Assembly (NCBI GenBank): GCA_023853785.1
Contig: JAJIRX010000751.1
Coordinates: 186,001 to 250,000, forward strand
From: Psilocybe azurescens
Lineage: Eukaryota > Basidiomycota > Agaricomycetes > Agaricales > Agrocybaceae
Length of the DNA: 64,000 nucleotides
Reading direction: 5' to 3'
The notes under the pieces are model-generated. The model made no database searches, had not been told where the DNA came from, and saw nothing but the letters and a program-made list of their open reading frames with translations. This document shows, one piece after another, positions 12,201 to 24,674 of the stretch. Every line of letters starts with the position of its first letter. Positions within the stretch are counted from its first letter, which is position 1. The position numbers and the translations under genes were made by a program.

Positions 12201-12788
12201 AAGCTGTACCTCTCTAACAAGATTATAATGACCTGTTGCTTTTTACTTTCCTGATCACATGTTTGTGCCATGGTAGATGCTGGTCTTTTAAGCTCTGGTA
12301 ACGCGGCATATCATCTGAGATCTAAATTCTCTTACGCCTATTGCCAATCACTATGTATGACCGATGGCATGTCAGCCAAAGATACAAGCTGTCGTAGTTT
12401 GAGAGAACTCGCGGCGTGCAAAGGTGCCGATCCGCATTACAAAATGGCTGATAGATCATGACACATCGTCGTTTGATATTCCATACTCTTCGCATGAGCT
12501 GAAACATCGGCAGATAATAGGTTAGTAAATTTCGCTCTGCAGTCGACCTTAGGACTTTTAATTACTGACAATCTGCGGGCTTTGTATCTTAGTAATTGTT
12601 CATATCCTTGGGTATGTTATGTAGCCAGTCGACGCTAGTTATGATGCTTATACATGCATCAATCCAAGTGTGCTTACAGGTGCTTACATCTTCCCGACTT
12701 TCCGGAAGCAGTGGATATATACAAAAGTCGCGTCTACAATTTCCAACATTCACCCTTATCATCACCTCCCAAACCACTCCAGATAGAC
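12201..12788. other. Intergenic spacer, promoter of the oxidoreductase gene
   Basis: Short frames only. It contains the region upstream of the Gfo/Idh start at 12789. The sequence GTGGATATATAC near 12710 is a possible TATA element about 75 bp before the ATG. Confidence 0.35.
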
Positions 12789-14081
12789 ATGTTTTCAACC
12801 ACTCCAATCAAAGTCGGCTTCGTCGGTCTGTCCACATCAGGATGGGCCTCCGCGGTTCTAGGGCCATCACTTATCCAGCCCTTTCTGAAAGAGGCGTACG
12901 ACCTTGTGGCTGTATCCACGACCTCGGAGGCATCGGCCCAGGCTTCCGCTGAAAAATACTCGAAGGAGGTTGGACATCCCGTCAAGGCTTACTTCGGGGG
13001 CACTGCACAGATTGCGGCTGATCCGGATGTGGATTTGGTGGCTATTTCTGTGAAAGCTCCTTACCACAAGAAGGCTGCCTTACCGGTCATTGAAGCCAAG
13101 AAGAACCTTTTATTGAATGGCCAGCCGGTGCGTCATTGAAGGACACTGAAGAGATCGCGGCCGCCGCTCGGAAGCACGGCGTTAGAACCATGGTCGGACT
13201 ACAGACAAGGCACTCGGCAGTAATTCAAAAGGTGAGCTACAGGTATTTCGATGCGGTTCTGAAACTCATTAACATACCGTCTTGTAGGTTAAGCAATTGC
13301 TGTCTACAGAAGTGATTGGGACCGTTAGGTCTACAAACCTAGTGAGTACATCTTGATTTATCATGATACTTCGGACAGAAATGAATATCTGATGTTCTGA
13401 CTATGTAGACAAATCTTGTGCCGAGAGAATGGAAGCTTTGGACACCATTTTCTAAAGAGAAAGATCTCTACCTGATTGAGCATAGAAACGGTATGTATTA
13501 TCAGCGTCTGCTCTCAAAAAACTTGTTCAACTGATTTCGGACTATCATTAGGTGCAACTCAGCTTCATATACCCATGACACATCTGCTTGATACAGTCAT
13601 GTATCTTCTTGGAGACTTTGTCAATGTAACAGCAACAAGCTCCATTACCTATCCAACGGGTACAGTAGTTGACAATGAAGGGAAACCGACTGCAAAGACA
13701 TATACTGTAGAAAACCCTGATCATTTTGCAGTCACTGGGTCTCTCCAGGGCGGAGTCTTGGCCAATCTCTTTTGGAGATCAGGCTATGCGACAGGTGAAG
13801 GAAGACGTATGTATATGTGGGAGATTGAGGGTGATGAAGGCATCATCAGGATTGAGTCTGCCATACCCTTCCCCAGTATTATTGAGCCCGATCTTTACCT
13901 GAATGGGATGAAGGTCGAGTTGGAGGGCTCTGGAGATGGCATATTAACTCTTGGGGCTGCTTGGAGGGACTTTGCAGAGAATGGAAGCCAATATGCAACT
14001 ATCGAAGATGCTGTCAAGAATCATCAATTGATTGAAGCCATTGAGACAAGCGCAGCATTGGGGAAAAGGGTGAATCTATAA
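12789..14081 (+). CDS. Gfo/Idh/MocA (Gal80-like) oxidoreductase, one frameshift
   Basis: Cytosolic NAD(P)-dependent oxidoreductase-like protein close to the Gal80 branch. Exon 1 (12789-13231) gives the Rossmann start IKVGFVGLSTSGWA, then DPDVDLVAISVKAPYH and VIEAKKNL. In family members the latter leads into EWP(A/L)G (the counterpart of the EKP catalytic motif). Here EWPAGASLKDTEE is encoded one frame away, because one base is missing in the T run at about 13105. Exons 13288-13341, 13409-13490 and 13552-14081 add REWKLWTPFS, the HRNGATQLHIPMTHLLD segment and the beta-sheet domain ending AALGKRVNL. All later exons join in phase. The protein would be about 375 residues, normal for the family. 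Whether it is an enzyme or a regulator cannot be told from sequence. Confidence 0.8.
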
Positions 14082-14265
14082 GTTGTTAGTGGTATTCATG
14101 TACTTGATGTTGAGGGCCAAGGCTTTGCCCGGCAGTACGAGTCCTTTTGCTTTTTACACCAGAATCTGCACGAAATTATATTATCTAATAATTATTTATT
14201 ATGTTATCAATAATCATGGTATCATGGTGATGTACGGCAGATTTACGTGACAGTAGCAAAGGAGA

Positions 14266-14362
14266 GGTGACTCACGTGAATTGTCGAATCTGCCTCCATT
14301 AGCCTTAGAACCAAACAGGATATCAATCTTACAGGTGACTCACATGAATTGTTGAATCTGCC
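14266..14362 (+). repeat. 30-bp direct repeat pair
   Basis: AGGTGACTCACGTGAATTGT at 14266 and AGGTGACTCACATGAATTGT at 14333 both continue to GAATCTGCC. The pair sits at the border where the sequence becomes CpG-poor. Confidence 0.75.
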
Positions 14363-15221
14363 ACACCTATCAATGTTATCTTGTGTTTGATTAAGCAGAA
14401 AGGCCTAGGAAGGCTGACAATGGTATTTATTAATGTTGTATAGACTGCAATGTGGACAAAAGTTAATATTATGGTTCAAAAAACATGGTAATTATGAGTA
14501 CATTTGTTAATGAACAAGAAATTTTACAATATAAGATGTATGAGAGGAAAAGTAGCAGGCTAGCAGATACAACATGTGTCCAATGATCAAAGTGGATATG
14601 AGAGTAAGTGGTTTAGTTTGTAATATGAGTACTGACATATACATTACATGTGTGTTTCATCTGCAATCTGTTCATGTTCTTCTGCCTCTGGGTCTCATAT
14701 GCGACACAACAAGACGACAAGTTGACCTCAATATCTTCACCTGTTATGTCATCTGCTGAGTCATATTTCCTGTTAACAACATTGACAACCAATATATTGC
14801 CCTCTGGATCTTTATGAGCATGAACACATTGAATGTACTTCCCACTATGGGTACCTTCTGGATGAAAATTTAACATAAACAAGTGCCAAATATTGCATTC
14901 CAAAAGCACAAAAATGGTCAATCATGTTTTTGTTTTGTCTGTGAGATGAAATACTGCATAGAGCAATTAATCATTCATGTCAAGAGAGCAGAAAAAATAA
15001 AAATAAAGAACACAAGTACAGAATGAAATCAAGTATCACTAGTAGAGACATATGTAATACATTAAAGTAACAGATTGTGGTGATAGGATCATACAAGACT
15101 TGAAATCCAATGGAATGCTGACAGAGATTATGTATAAGCACTAACAAATGCCAACATCACAGAAAGAGAATGGATGCGGCTTACCTGCTGAAATTCCCCA
15201 TTGATTACTGGCCCAAATGGT

Positions 15222-16086
15222 AAGCAGTCCGAAGAAAATAGGGAAAAAGAGAGACAACACAGGCACAAGACATTACACAATGTAAAGAATTCAGTCAAGC
15301 ACTGAGGACATAATACAAAGATTGAGCATACTAAGAGTGTTATGACAAGTCTTTTTCTTTTTCTTTTCTCTTTTCTTTTCTTTTCCTTTCCTTTTCTTTG
15401 TCATCTTTCACATCATTGATACATCATTGTACGCTCTGATGAACTTTACTTTCACTTCCATCTTTTATGATACATCTTTTGATGAACGTTTGATCTGTTT
15501 CTCTTATTCTTATATACATCTGCTGATGAACATTCAAACTCGTTTCAACTTGATCTGTTTCTTCTATTCTTATATACATCTGCTGATGAACATTCAAACT
15601 CGTTTCAACTTGATCTGTTTCTTCTATTCTTATATACATCTGCTGATGAACATTTGATCTCGTTTCAACTAGCTGTACAGTTCATAGTATTTATACAAGG
15701 GAGCATCTACTGTATTCTTTAGCTAGTTCTTGAGAATCCAACCTGCTTAACCTGCTCTACTCTGAACTTGAACTTGTTCTTGTAAACGATTGGTGGTTAG
15801 ATTACGCACACTGCGTGATTCTAACTTGAGATCGTAACAAAGAGTCATTGTTAAAAGAAAACAGTAAACATAACAAAATATAAACATGGTACATTTGGCC
15901 TTTTTTTTTTTTTTTTCTTTTTGTTTATATTTTGTTATGTTTACTGTTTTCTTTTAACAATGACTCTTAGTATGCTCAATCTTTGTATTATGTCCTCAGT
16001 GCTTGACTGAATTCTTTGCATTGTGTAATGTCTTGTGCCTGTTTTGTCTCTCTTTTCCTCTATTTTCTTCGGACTTTGCTATACCG
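15222..16086. repeat. Hairpin element with about 160-bp arms, split by a solo LTR
   Basis: The left arm (about 15222-15337, continued after the LTR at 15845-15885) is the reverse complement of about 15918-16086. Examples are AGTCCGAAGAAAATAG versus CTATTTTCTTCGGACT, and CATTGTTAAAAGAAAACAG versus its complement. The loop is the short segment around 15886-15917 with a T run. The element carries no gene. It is a foldback/MITE-like repeat that already existed when the LTR retrotransposon inserted into its left arm. Confidence 0.85.
15338..15839 (+). mobile_element. Solo LTR of the chromodomain Gypsy family
   Basis: Begins TGTTATGACAAGTC and ends GATCGTAACA, and is flanked by the perfect 5-bp duplication AAGAG (15333-15337, 15840-15844). 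It matches the two LTRs at 47.8 and 54.2 kb in the opposite orientation. It contains an internal 60-bp tandem repeat (three units, about 15500-15660) and the TATA region TATTTATA near 15690, followed by the AGCTAGTTCTT motif. A solo LTR with an intact TSD is the product of LTR-LTR recombination that removed the internal region. Confidence 0.92.
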
Positions 16087-16090
16087 TTTT

Positions 16091-16186
16091 ATTAATTTTA
16101 GACTTTTTAGTTGAATGGTTCCCATGTTATTAGCAATTTAATTCAAAAGTTGCAAAAAGTGGGACAGTTTTTTGAGTCACTGTATA
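16091..16186 (+). mobile_element. Right terminal fragment of a Tc1/mariner element
   Basis: Matches the right end of the Tc1 copy at 57.1-57.2 kb: TTTTAGTTGAA.GGTTCCCAT, then AAAAAGTGGGACAGTTTTTTGAG and CACTGTA. No left end or transposase is attached. Confidence 0.75.
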
Positions 16187-17670
16187 AACGAGCAACATAT
16201 ACTGAAAAATACAAGCATTGAGACAACATTCACAGTACATGGATCCCAGCCATGATTTGATAGAGGCCAAGGTCATATTGGAGCAGGTGCACGTAGATGT
16301 ACAGCACAACAAGAAAGAATTGACTGCAATAGCAGAATTCAACATAAGCCTGCACTACTATATAAACAAAGTGTTATTCAGTAGCTGATGACACTGTTGA
16401 TAGAAGGACAAGTACCATATAGTGTTTGTTGAGCAACCACATTCATGGTGAATAACAAGAATGGCTGGAGATGATACAATGGAAGAGACATTCCATATGC
16501 ACAGTATCATATGCTGCAGTGACCTGCCACCCATACACATTGCGTGAGTGATAATAAATGCAAGGAGATATACAGCTACTCACAGAAAAATTCATGCAGA
16601 ACACATAACATGAGCACACTGAAACACGGAGCAAGATATCTTTGACAAGCAGTAAGAATAACAGGACTAAGCATGCAGTCATTTGATAACAACATAAGCA
16701 ACATTGAGAAGGTACACTCATTGATGACCACATATCTCAAAGGGGAAAATATGAAAGTCAACCCATGGCAAGTAGAATTGTACAAAGGACATAAAGCAAT
16801 AGACACTAGCCTTGCTATTTCACGGAACGACAACATGCACCTATGGAATCAGGAATGCCATTCAAAGTGGGAGTTGATCCATGTGGCACTCTCACCCAAA
16901 TCCATGGCACTGACTTTATACACAGCATGGATAACAAGGTGGATTATCTATGAGAATATGCCAACAAACAAGAAAGAATAAGGTGAGAATCATATTGAAT
17001 ACCATAAAAAGTAGCTCACCATACAACAGCATGAAACATGTCAAACCAGCAGTATTTGAGGTTGGAGATATGTATAGTAAGGGCCACCATGTCCTTCATA
17101 GCATATAAAAACAAGGACAATTCTGTGTTGATGAACATTGTGCTGAAAACATTAACATTGATAGGAGAGATGGTAGGTAATTTTCCACCCATGGCATCAC
17201 ATGGAAACTAAAATGTGTTGCTATCAGAACAAGCACAATCAGAAACAGAAAGCAGACTCACCAAAGATGATGCAGAAGTTTATGGTCATCAAAAGAAAGA
17301 GAGTGTTTGATGAGGAGAAGAACATGTGCCGCAGCATGGAACATTCATTAGCAGTTGAACAGTGCCCAGAAAGGTGACATGTGTTAGCTACAGTCAACAT
17401 CACACATTTCACTCATAGCATTACACAGTACATAGAGTATAGAACTCAAATCATGTACAGCATCCAAGATGTAATGAATGTCACTAATGCTACATTTTCA
17501 GTAAACAACAGCAGAAAAATATTAATACCAATATGCAAAGAAGTCAGTTATATATATAAGGACTACACACAAAGGTATCGTCAGAGAACAGAGTACCAAT
17601 AAGTATTACACTAAAAACATTGCTAAACTACATACAGCAAAGGTGAACAGCTGAAGATGTACAGTATGTA

Positions 17671-19269
17671 CAGTAGCTCAAAAACCATCCCAATGTTTGG
17701 CACTTTCTCACTAATTGCTTAATAACTTGGGAAATAAATTATGTAAAAGTCTGAAAATATTATATGTTATAGTTTAACATGCGACTAACATATTTCTTAC
17801 CAAGGTCACATGATTTTAACAAAAACTGATTAAGTAATGGAATTTACAAAATAATAAAACATTGGGACAGTTTTTGACCCTATAAAATAATAGCTTTACA
17901 TGCTTGTAGAAAGCCAAATTGCTTTGTATAAATTGTGAGAAAATTAAACAAGGTCATGTGACACTATTTGTACACATTTGCAATGTTGAATTCAAGTTCA
18001 ACCATCTTTCTCTTTAACCACCACATCATGAAGCCTGCAACACCTTCTCAGTACAATTCTGTCCTCAATCTTCTTGAAGAGGGCTATTCTCTTTGTCAAA
18101 TAGAGTCTAAAACTGGTTTGGGAAAGTCTACTGTTGGAAGAATCAAGAGGGAAGTGGATGCCAACAAAGAAAACCCCAAAACAACAAAGGTGGATGTCCC
18201 TCCAAGCTTACTCCCAAGGATAAACAGCTCCTTTTCCTCAAATCAAAACAGGAAAGCTGGACAATGCTGTCCAGACAACACACTTCATCAATGATGCTAT
18301 TCCCTCTCCTGTTTGTGCCCAAACAGTCAGAAATGCCCTCAAAGAAAACAACTTCTGCTCTGTTGTTAAATCAAAACGGCCCCTCCTCAAGGCTATCCAC
18401 TGTCAAAAACACCTAAAATTCGCCCCAGAATCATGTTGGCTGGACTGTGGAGGATTGGAAAAGAGTACTCTGGTCAGATGAAACAAAAATCACCAGGATT
18501 GGCTCAGATGGAAGGGTCTATACATGGAAACCCAAGGGTGAAGCAATCTCAGATAGAACAACATCACCAACTGTCAAGCATGGAGGGGCAACAATCTCAT
18601 GGTATGGGGTTGTATGGGGTAGAATGGTGTTGAAACACTTACTGAGGTTGAGGGGAAGATGAATGCAGACCAATACTGTGAAATTTTGGAGCATGGGGTG
18701 GATGAAAGCTTTGACAACTTGGAGATGGCAGAAGGGAAAAGGATTTTCAGCAGGATAATGACCCCAAACACACCTCCAAAAAAGCTCAAGAATGGTTTTT
18801 GGCCAATGATGTTGAAGTTATGGAGTGGCCACCCCAATCCCTGATCTCAACCCCATTGAACACCTTTGGGTTTACCTCAAAAGGCAAATGAACACCTATG
18901 AGACACCACCCAAAGGAACATTTGAATTGTGGGAGAGATTGGCAAAGGAATGGACTGAAATACCTTCAGAAATATGCCAAAGGATTATAGAAAGCATGCC
19001 AAGGAGAATGGAGGCTGTTATCAAGGCAAAGGGAGGCCATACTAAGTACTAGATAGAGAGTCAAAAAACTGTCCTAATGCTCTATTATTTTGTAAATTCC
19101 ATTACTTAATCAGTTTTTGTTAAAATCATGTGACCTTGGTGAGAAATATGTTAGTCACATGTTAAACTATAACATATAATATTTTCAGACTTTTATATAA
19201 TTTATTTCCCAAGTTATTAAACAATTAGTGAGAAAGTGCCAAACATTGGGACGGTTTTTTGAGCTACTG
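17671..19269 (+). mobile_element. Tc1/mariner transposon with about 205-bp TIRs
   Basis: Starts CAGTAGCTCAAAAACC and ends in the inverted copy GGTTTTTTGAGCTACTG, flanked by TA on both sides (17669-17670, 19270-19271), the usual Tc1/mariner target. The inverted repeats are long, about 17671-17880 and 19062-19269, and still highly similar. Between them is a broken transposase gene. Confidence 0.92.
17983..19052 (+). pseudogene. Tc1 transposase (DD34E type), frameshifted
   Basis: Cut-and-paste transposase. The N-terminal helix-turn-helix reads YNSVLNLLEEGYSLCQIES...GLGKSTVGRIKRE. The DDE catalytic residues are visible: the first Asp in WSDETK (about 18473), the second in the QDNDPKHTS segment (about 18750) and the Glu in NPIEHLW (about 18855). 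The protein ends KAKGGHTKY at 19052. At least four frame changes are needed. Two are single missing bases in runs when compared with the copy at 56.6 kb (TTTT against TTTTT at about 18744; CC against CCC at about 18840). Confidence 0.9.
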
Positions 19270-20137
19270 TAAGACTAGTTAACAACACAACTGAGAGGAA
19301 ACACATGCATAACATCAAGCAAATGTACCCAAAAGGCAGTGGAGAGGCAACAATAATGTGAAAAGGAGAGAGAAGGAAAGAAAGAAATCTTCCCACAGGT
19401 GTTGTTATAGGCCCATGCCATAAAAAAAAAACTGGAAATAACTGAGCAGCTACAAGTACCACATGGGAGACATAACTAAAAATAAAAGACATTCAGGCCT
19501 ATAACACATGCCACAAAAAACCAGAAGTAACTGAGTGGGCTGAAAACAATTGCAAATACAACTATCATGTGTTACAACTCACGTTGCTTGATAGTGAAAA
19601 TGATGGTGCTGTTTGGGTCCCTGGTTGAAAGAAGGAGTCTACTACTATGTAATAGGACTCATAACATATATTTAGATCATGAATCATGTAAGTTCTTGTT
19701 CAATCAATTAATATTTAAGGCCTTTTAGTTGGTGCTTTTGGTAGCTTGAACATGCTGTTATGATCATGGATAGTAACACCTGCTCCAAACAGTTCAGTAA
19801 TTCCTCTGAGCTGCTGAATGTTGTTTATCCCTAAATGGGAGTCTACACTGTATCATAATATATGATTCAATAATTACATTGAATGTGCTATGCCTGGCTG
19901 GTTAAATAGGGTATATTGTCTGTGTTGAGGTGTCTGTGGGACAAAAATCTGTTTCTGATGCTGTCCCATCCTGCATATCTTTGTTTTTGCCCACTGGGAA
20001 GAGGCCACTTTGACAATGTTCCTATCTTCAGAGTGATAGACATTTTGACAGAAGAATGGAAGAGAGGCAAATAGAGCAGGATGTTTCAGAGGGAGACAGG
20101 GAGGCAATTTGGCAGATAATGTGAGGATGCTGGTTCT

Positions 20138-20973
20138 CACTGCTGGTGCTGACCAGTGTAAGTAAAACTTACAGTGAATTAAATACAGAACTTATGTAAG
20201 AATTGCTGTAAGTATGAAATACAGCACTTCTGTTTGAAAATAATACAAATAACAAACAGATATTCTGTTCGGTGGCTGTAAGTTAAACAAACAGTATTTC
20301 TGTTTCTAAGCTGTAAGTCAATAATACACCCAAATAAAGAGAATTTCTATTCTTTGTCTGTTTGTTAAATATACAGAATAGCTGTATGTAGTTGCTGTAT
20401 GTAAAACATACAGATATTGTGTATGTAATTGCTGTATGTTATACAGACACAAGTTCTGTACAGAAAACTTACAGTCAAAGTACAGAATTTCTGTTTGTTT
20501 TACTTATGGAATTTATGTATATAATTGCTGTATGTAAAACTTACACCAAAATATACAGTATTCAACTCACTCAGGTATATTTTGGTGTAAGTTTTACATA
20601 CAGCAATTATGTATATACATAAATTCTGTACTTTGACTGTAAGTTTTCTTTACAGAACTTGTGTTTGTATAACATACAGCAATTACATACACAATATCTG
20701 TATGTTTTACATACAGCAACTACATACAGCTATTCTGTATATTTAACAAACAGACAAAGAATAGAAATTCTCTTTATTTGGGTGTATTATTGACTTACAG
20801 CTTAGAAACAGAAATACTGTTTGTTTAACTTACAGCCACCGAACAGAATATCTGTTTGTTATCTGTATTATTTTCAAACAGAAGTGCTGTATTTCATACT
20901 TACAGCAATTCTTACATAAGTTCTGTATTTAATTCACTGTAAGTTTTACTTACACTGGTCAGCACCAGCAGTG
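20138..20973. mobile_element. 836-bp near-perfect hairpin (foldback element)
   Basis: The left arm (20138-20556) and right arm (20575-20973) are reverse complements over about 400 bp around an 18-bp loop. Ends are CACTGCTGGTGCTGACCAG and its complement. The arms are built from many copies of short motifs (CTGTAAGT, CTGTATGT, AACATACAG), as expected for subterminal transposase-binding repeats. TCT flanks both sides, a possible 3-bp target duplication. No coding capacity. Confidence 0.92.
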
Positions 20974-23269
20974 TCTGGCTCATTAAACATCTGTAATACT
21001 AAAAGGCAGTGTTGCATGCTGGTTGATGGTACTGAGATGCATTCCCAGGCCTGAGACTCCTTGGGTCCAGGTTGGGACTTTGATCCTGGTATGGCATTGG
21101 ACTTAGACTGTGCCTTTGATTCTGATGCTTCATCCAGTCCTGGTCCTGTCATCTGTGGTTTTGGGGGACTCAGAGGTTGGTATTCACTTGCATTATCTGA
21201 GACTGAGGGTGCAGGCACTGTGCAGGTGCTGGGGTGGATGCTAGTTCTGGGGCAGCTTTCAAGCTCAATGTTTCCCCCACAGTCCCATTATTTTTCTCTG
21301 CACCCATTCTAATTCCTGCCTGTGCTAGTTGTCAATCCTCTCTCAGTCTATCCTCTTTAGTGGACTTTATTCCATTGTCTTTGCTCATCCCAGTTGGCAC
21401 TGCACAAGGTCTTTACCATCCCCCACACATTCCATATGGACTCCAGTGGATTTTTACTAGCACACTCCAGTGGATGCAATAATTAATATAACATCCAAAG
21501 TATAATCATTAGTTATTAATATTAATATCAATTACAAAAAAATAAAGACTAGACTCAATAGAAATTAATTGTATAACATACATAGCAACTAAATGAAACA
21601 ACAATTAAATGTGTTTGGAAGCAAGGCCTCCCTATAAATACAGTTTTGCATTTGTTCAGTCCGCAGGGTAAAATTTCACAGGCACATGTGATGCACACAT
21701 GTGCCTGGCATTGGCTGATCGGCACAACAACTATCAGATGTACACATCACCTTTTCTTTTCAACCACCACCATTCCCTCTCCACCTACTTCCTCACCTAG
21801 CTGTTGCCCTTGCCATCCTTGCCCTCTCCACCATCCATAACAACCACGATGGCCACACAGACAACAATGAGGATGGACACAGACAACTGCAATAACAAGA
21901 GTGACAATGAGGGCAACAACAGACGATGATGAAGGCGAGGAAGACCACTGAAAGGGTGCAAACCATTCTGAGCTTACAATTCATAGTGAGATACAGAGGC
22001 CCTTATTTTTGCGATTGTTATCTGTAATAAGCTAGTACATTATACTAGTGAAGGGTAGGAGATACACCAGACTATTAGGCTTTGAGGCTTCACTTCCTAG
22101 TGGGCCAATGAGCATAGTAAACCCTACAAAACTAACTAAGGGGTAGTGTGGCCTATTAATCAGTGCTACAAATCAAAGACTACTTTTAGTTTCCTACACA
22201 GCTATCAAAGCAACCCTAACCAAGCGCCCTGAGGTGATCACCCACCCCATTGATCATGCTATTAGTCCCATGCAAGAAAGAACTTCTAAGAAGTAACCTT
22301 GGCTCTTACAAGGGGTAACACCCATCAGTCTCTTACCAAGTGATTGCCAAGTGATGGAAACCTTATTAATTAGCAAAAGCAATCACTGTGTCCAGGCCTC
22401 ACAAAGGCTGTTCACTAAATTAGGTGATCAACCGCTCAGGGATCAGACATCACTGTGCCATGTGGGAGATTGCCCCACAGACTGAATGTATTGGCAATTG
22501 AAATCTTGTGAACAACTCAGCATATGGTGGTCTACTAGATCTGACTATAAAAACTTGTAGTTTGCAATGCAGCCAATGTGAGTGAGAGATTGCCCAGTCA
22601 GTGATTGCCACACGATACTAGAGGTAACTTGCCCCATGATAAGGGTACCTGCTGTTTCAGGAGGTCCTAAACCAATAGAAACTGTGCTTGGGAACCTTGG
22701 TAGGGTTTCCTAGGAAATATACCCTAAGCAATCTAGTCCCAACATGCCTTAGCCATGAGCCATCTGATAAAATAAGTCAGGTGATTGCTACCCAAGGAGG
22801 CACTGCCACATGGACAACAATGTTATCTTCAAATAAGTGTAATACCCCAGGCAAACTAGTACTTTCCACTATTATAATTGGTGCAGCAAGAGCTAGGCAG
22901 CACACAGCCTATTTCCTTCCTTTTCTCTTAGTCTCTTTCAATTATTACAAGCTAAAGTATCTATTTAGTCTATAAAAACAGCCCTGTATCTTAGAATAGA
23001 AACCAAGTAATCTACACCCCAGATTTGATATCAGAAATTTACTCTGAATAAGAATTCCAGTGTTAATACTTCATAGACTAGTGATTTGTGTGATAAGAGA
23101 TCAAATACTTCAGTTCACCTTAAGCAATTAGGTGCTACCTGGTTTTGTGAGCAATTTCCATTGTTATATTCAATGTCAGGTCTATTAGACTTGATAAGCA
23201 GGCTTTTATAAGTCATCTGTGGACTGCTCTCAGTACTTCTCACTCCCCACATATTCCCTAGGACTGGAG

Positions 23270-23395
23270 GGATTGAGAAAGGGAGTGAAGGGAATAGAGG
23301 GAATAGAGGGAATAGAGGGGATTGAAGAGGGAATGAAGGAATTGGAGAGGGAATGGAGGGGAATGATAGGGAATGAAGGGGAATAGAGTTATTTA
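23270..23395 (+). repeat. GGGAATAGA-type purine-rich minisatellite
   Basis: About twelve imperfect 9-10 bp units (GGGAATAGA, GGGAATGAAG), with G and A only on the + strand for over 100 bp. Confidence 0.85.
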
Positions 23396-23504
23396 TAGCC
23401 AATACAGTAATAAAGTGGAATTCCCACAGCTTGAAGCTGAGTAAAAACAATTTCCCACACCTTTAGGCTGAATACAAAAATAGATTTACACAGTTACCAC
23501 TACT

Positions 23505-23672
23505 ATCATACATCTACTATACACTGCTTATATAATCCTTATATCGTACACCTACTGTACACTGCTTATATAATCTACCCTGTATCATACACCTACTATA
23601 CACTGCTTATGTAATCTACCTTGTGTCATACACCTACTGTATATTGCTTATATAATCTACTATGTGAATTAA
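23505..23672 (+). repeat. Four imperfect tandem units of about 48 bp
   Basis: Each unit reads CATACACCTACTRTA, then CTGCTTATATAATC, then a short variable tail. Confidence 0.85.
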
Positions 23673-23699
23673 CTTGTTTTTTACACACTTGTATTCAAT

Positions 23700-24285
23700 T
23701 TAGTCTGAGTCAGAATCACTGGTCTCTGTTTCACTAGAATCACTAGTCTCTTCATCCAATCCTAATTCTCCATTTTCACCATCACTATCTGAAGACTCTG
23801 CCTTTCTTTTCTTTTTGCAATGACATATTTTGTGTGGTAAAATAGTATTGTGTGTAGAAACCAGTTGAAATTGCCAGGTCTCATACATTTAAGTATAGAT
23901 TCAAAACCACCCAGCCATGCATTTAATTGTTCACACACTTGTGTATTAAATGTTTTCTGGGCATATGCATTGCCATTATCATCATATGCAATAATTACAA
24001 GATTTGGAGCTGAACTATCACCTAGAGAAGGATTGCAGTACTTTCAACAAAGATAATCATTGGCTTGGTGATTAATATAATGGTAAGTGTCCACAATAAA
24101 TCTTGATGTTTTTTCCACATAGCATCCCAACTTCCATTGGTAACAGCTGTTTGCAACACTTGACATCCTTTGTCAATACTTATGTATTCAGGACAAGATT
24201 CTTTTGTCTTATAAACAGACTGCAAAAACTTTAATATATTAGTTGTGGATTCAGACCTATTAAATTTTGTCCATGCATCTATATT
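23700..24285 (-). pseudogene. C-terminal remnant of a CxC5/CxC6-like KDZ-associated protein
   Basis: Reading the minus strand in three frames gives blocks that I recognize from long Agaricomycete proteins annotated as cysteine clusters associated with KDZ transposases: WTKFNRSESTTNILKF, SVYKTKESCPEYISIDKGC, APNLVIIAYDDNGNAYAQ, VCEQLNAWLGGFES and NWFLHTILFYHTKYVI. A Ser/Asp/Glu-rich tail ends at 23700. Frameshifts and missing bases separate the blocks, and the cysteine clusters upstream are gone. These proteins travel inside large KDZ elements, and their function is unknown. The family name is from memory and not verified by a search. Confidence 0.6.
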
Positions 24286-24674
24286 ATTTAAGGAACTAAA
24301 TACATGATAATAATAGCAATAATAATAATAAATACCATGATTGGGACCTATGGTGGAAGAGCTGATAGAGTCCAGGTGGACTCCAATTGGAGTGCCAACT
24401 TTAACTTTGAATAGAACAGAATCCAGTTGGATTCCAATATTTCAATCTATCAATCTTAGTGTAAATTCATGAGTGCAATATAATATATTAATAACTATAT
24501 ACTACATTATTATCTACATGCAAAGTCCATTGTAACAAAATAAAATTAAAATAAACAACATAACAGAGTAAAAAGATGGGAGGAGGGTATATACTTGGGT
24601 TAAATGAACAAACAAACACATAAATGTAAAAGAAAATGAGAGAACAAAAAAAAAAAGTGAAAAAAAAAAAAAGG

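Noticed and set aside
15424..15657. Open frames with repeated YSYIHLLMN units on both strands (possible repeat protein or RiPP precursor)
   Set aside because: They are the in-frame translation of the 60-bp tandem repeat inside the solo LTR. The same occurs in both other LTRs.
23270..23670. CRISPR-like repeats
   Set aside because: Units are imperfect, adjacent without unique spacers, and the genome is fungal. They are minisatellites.
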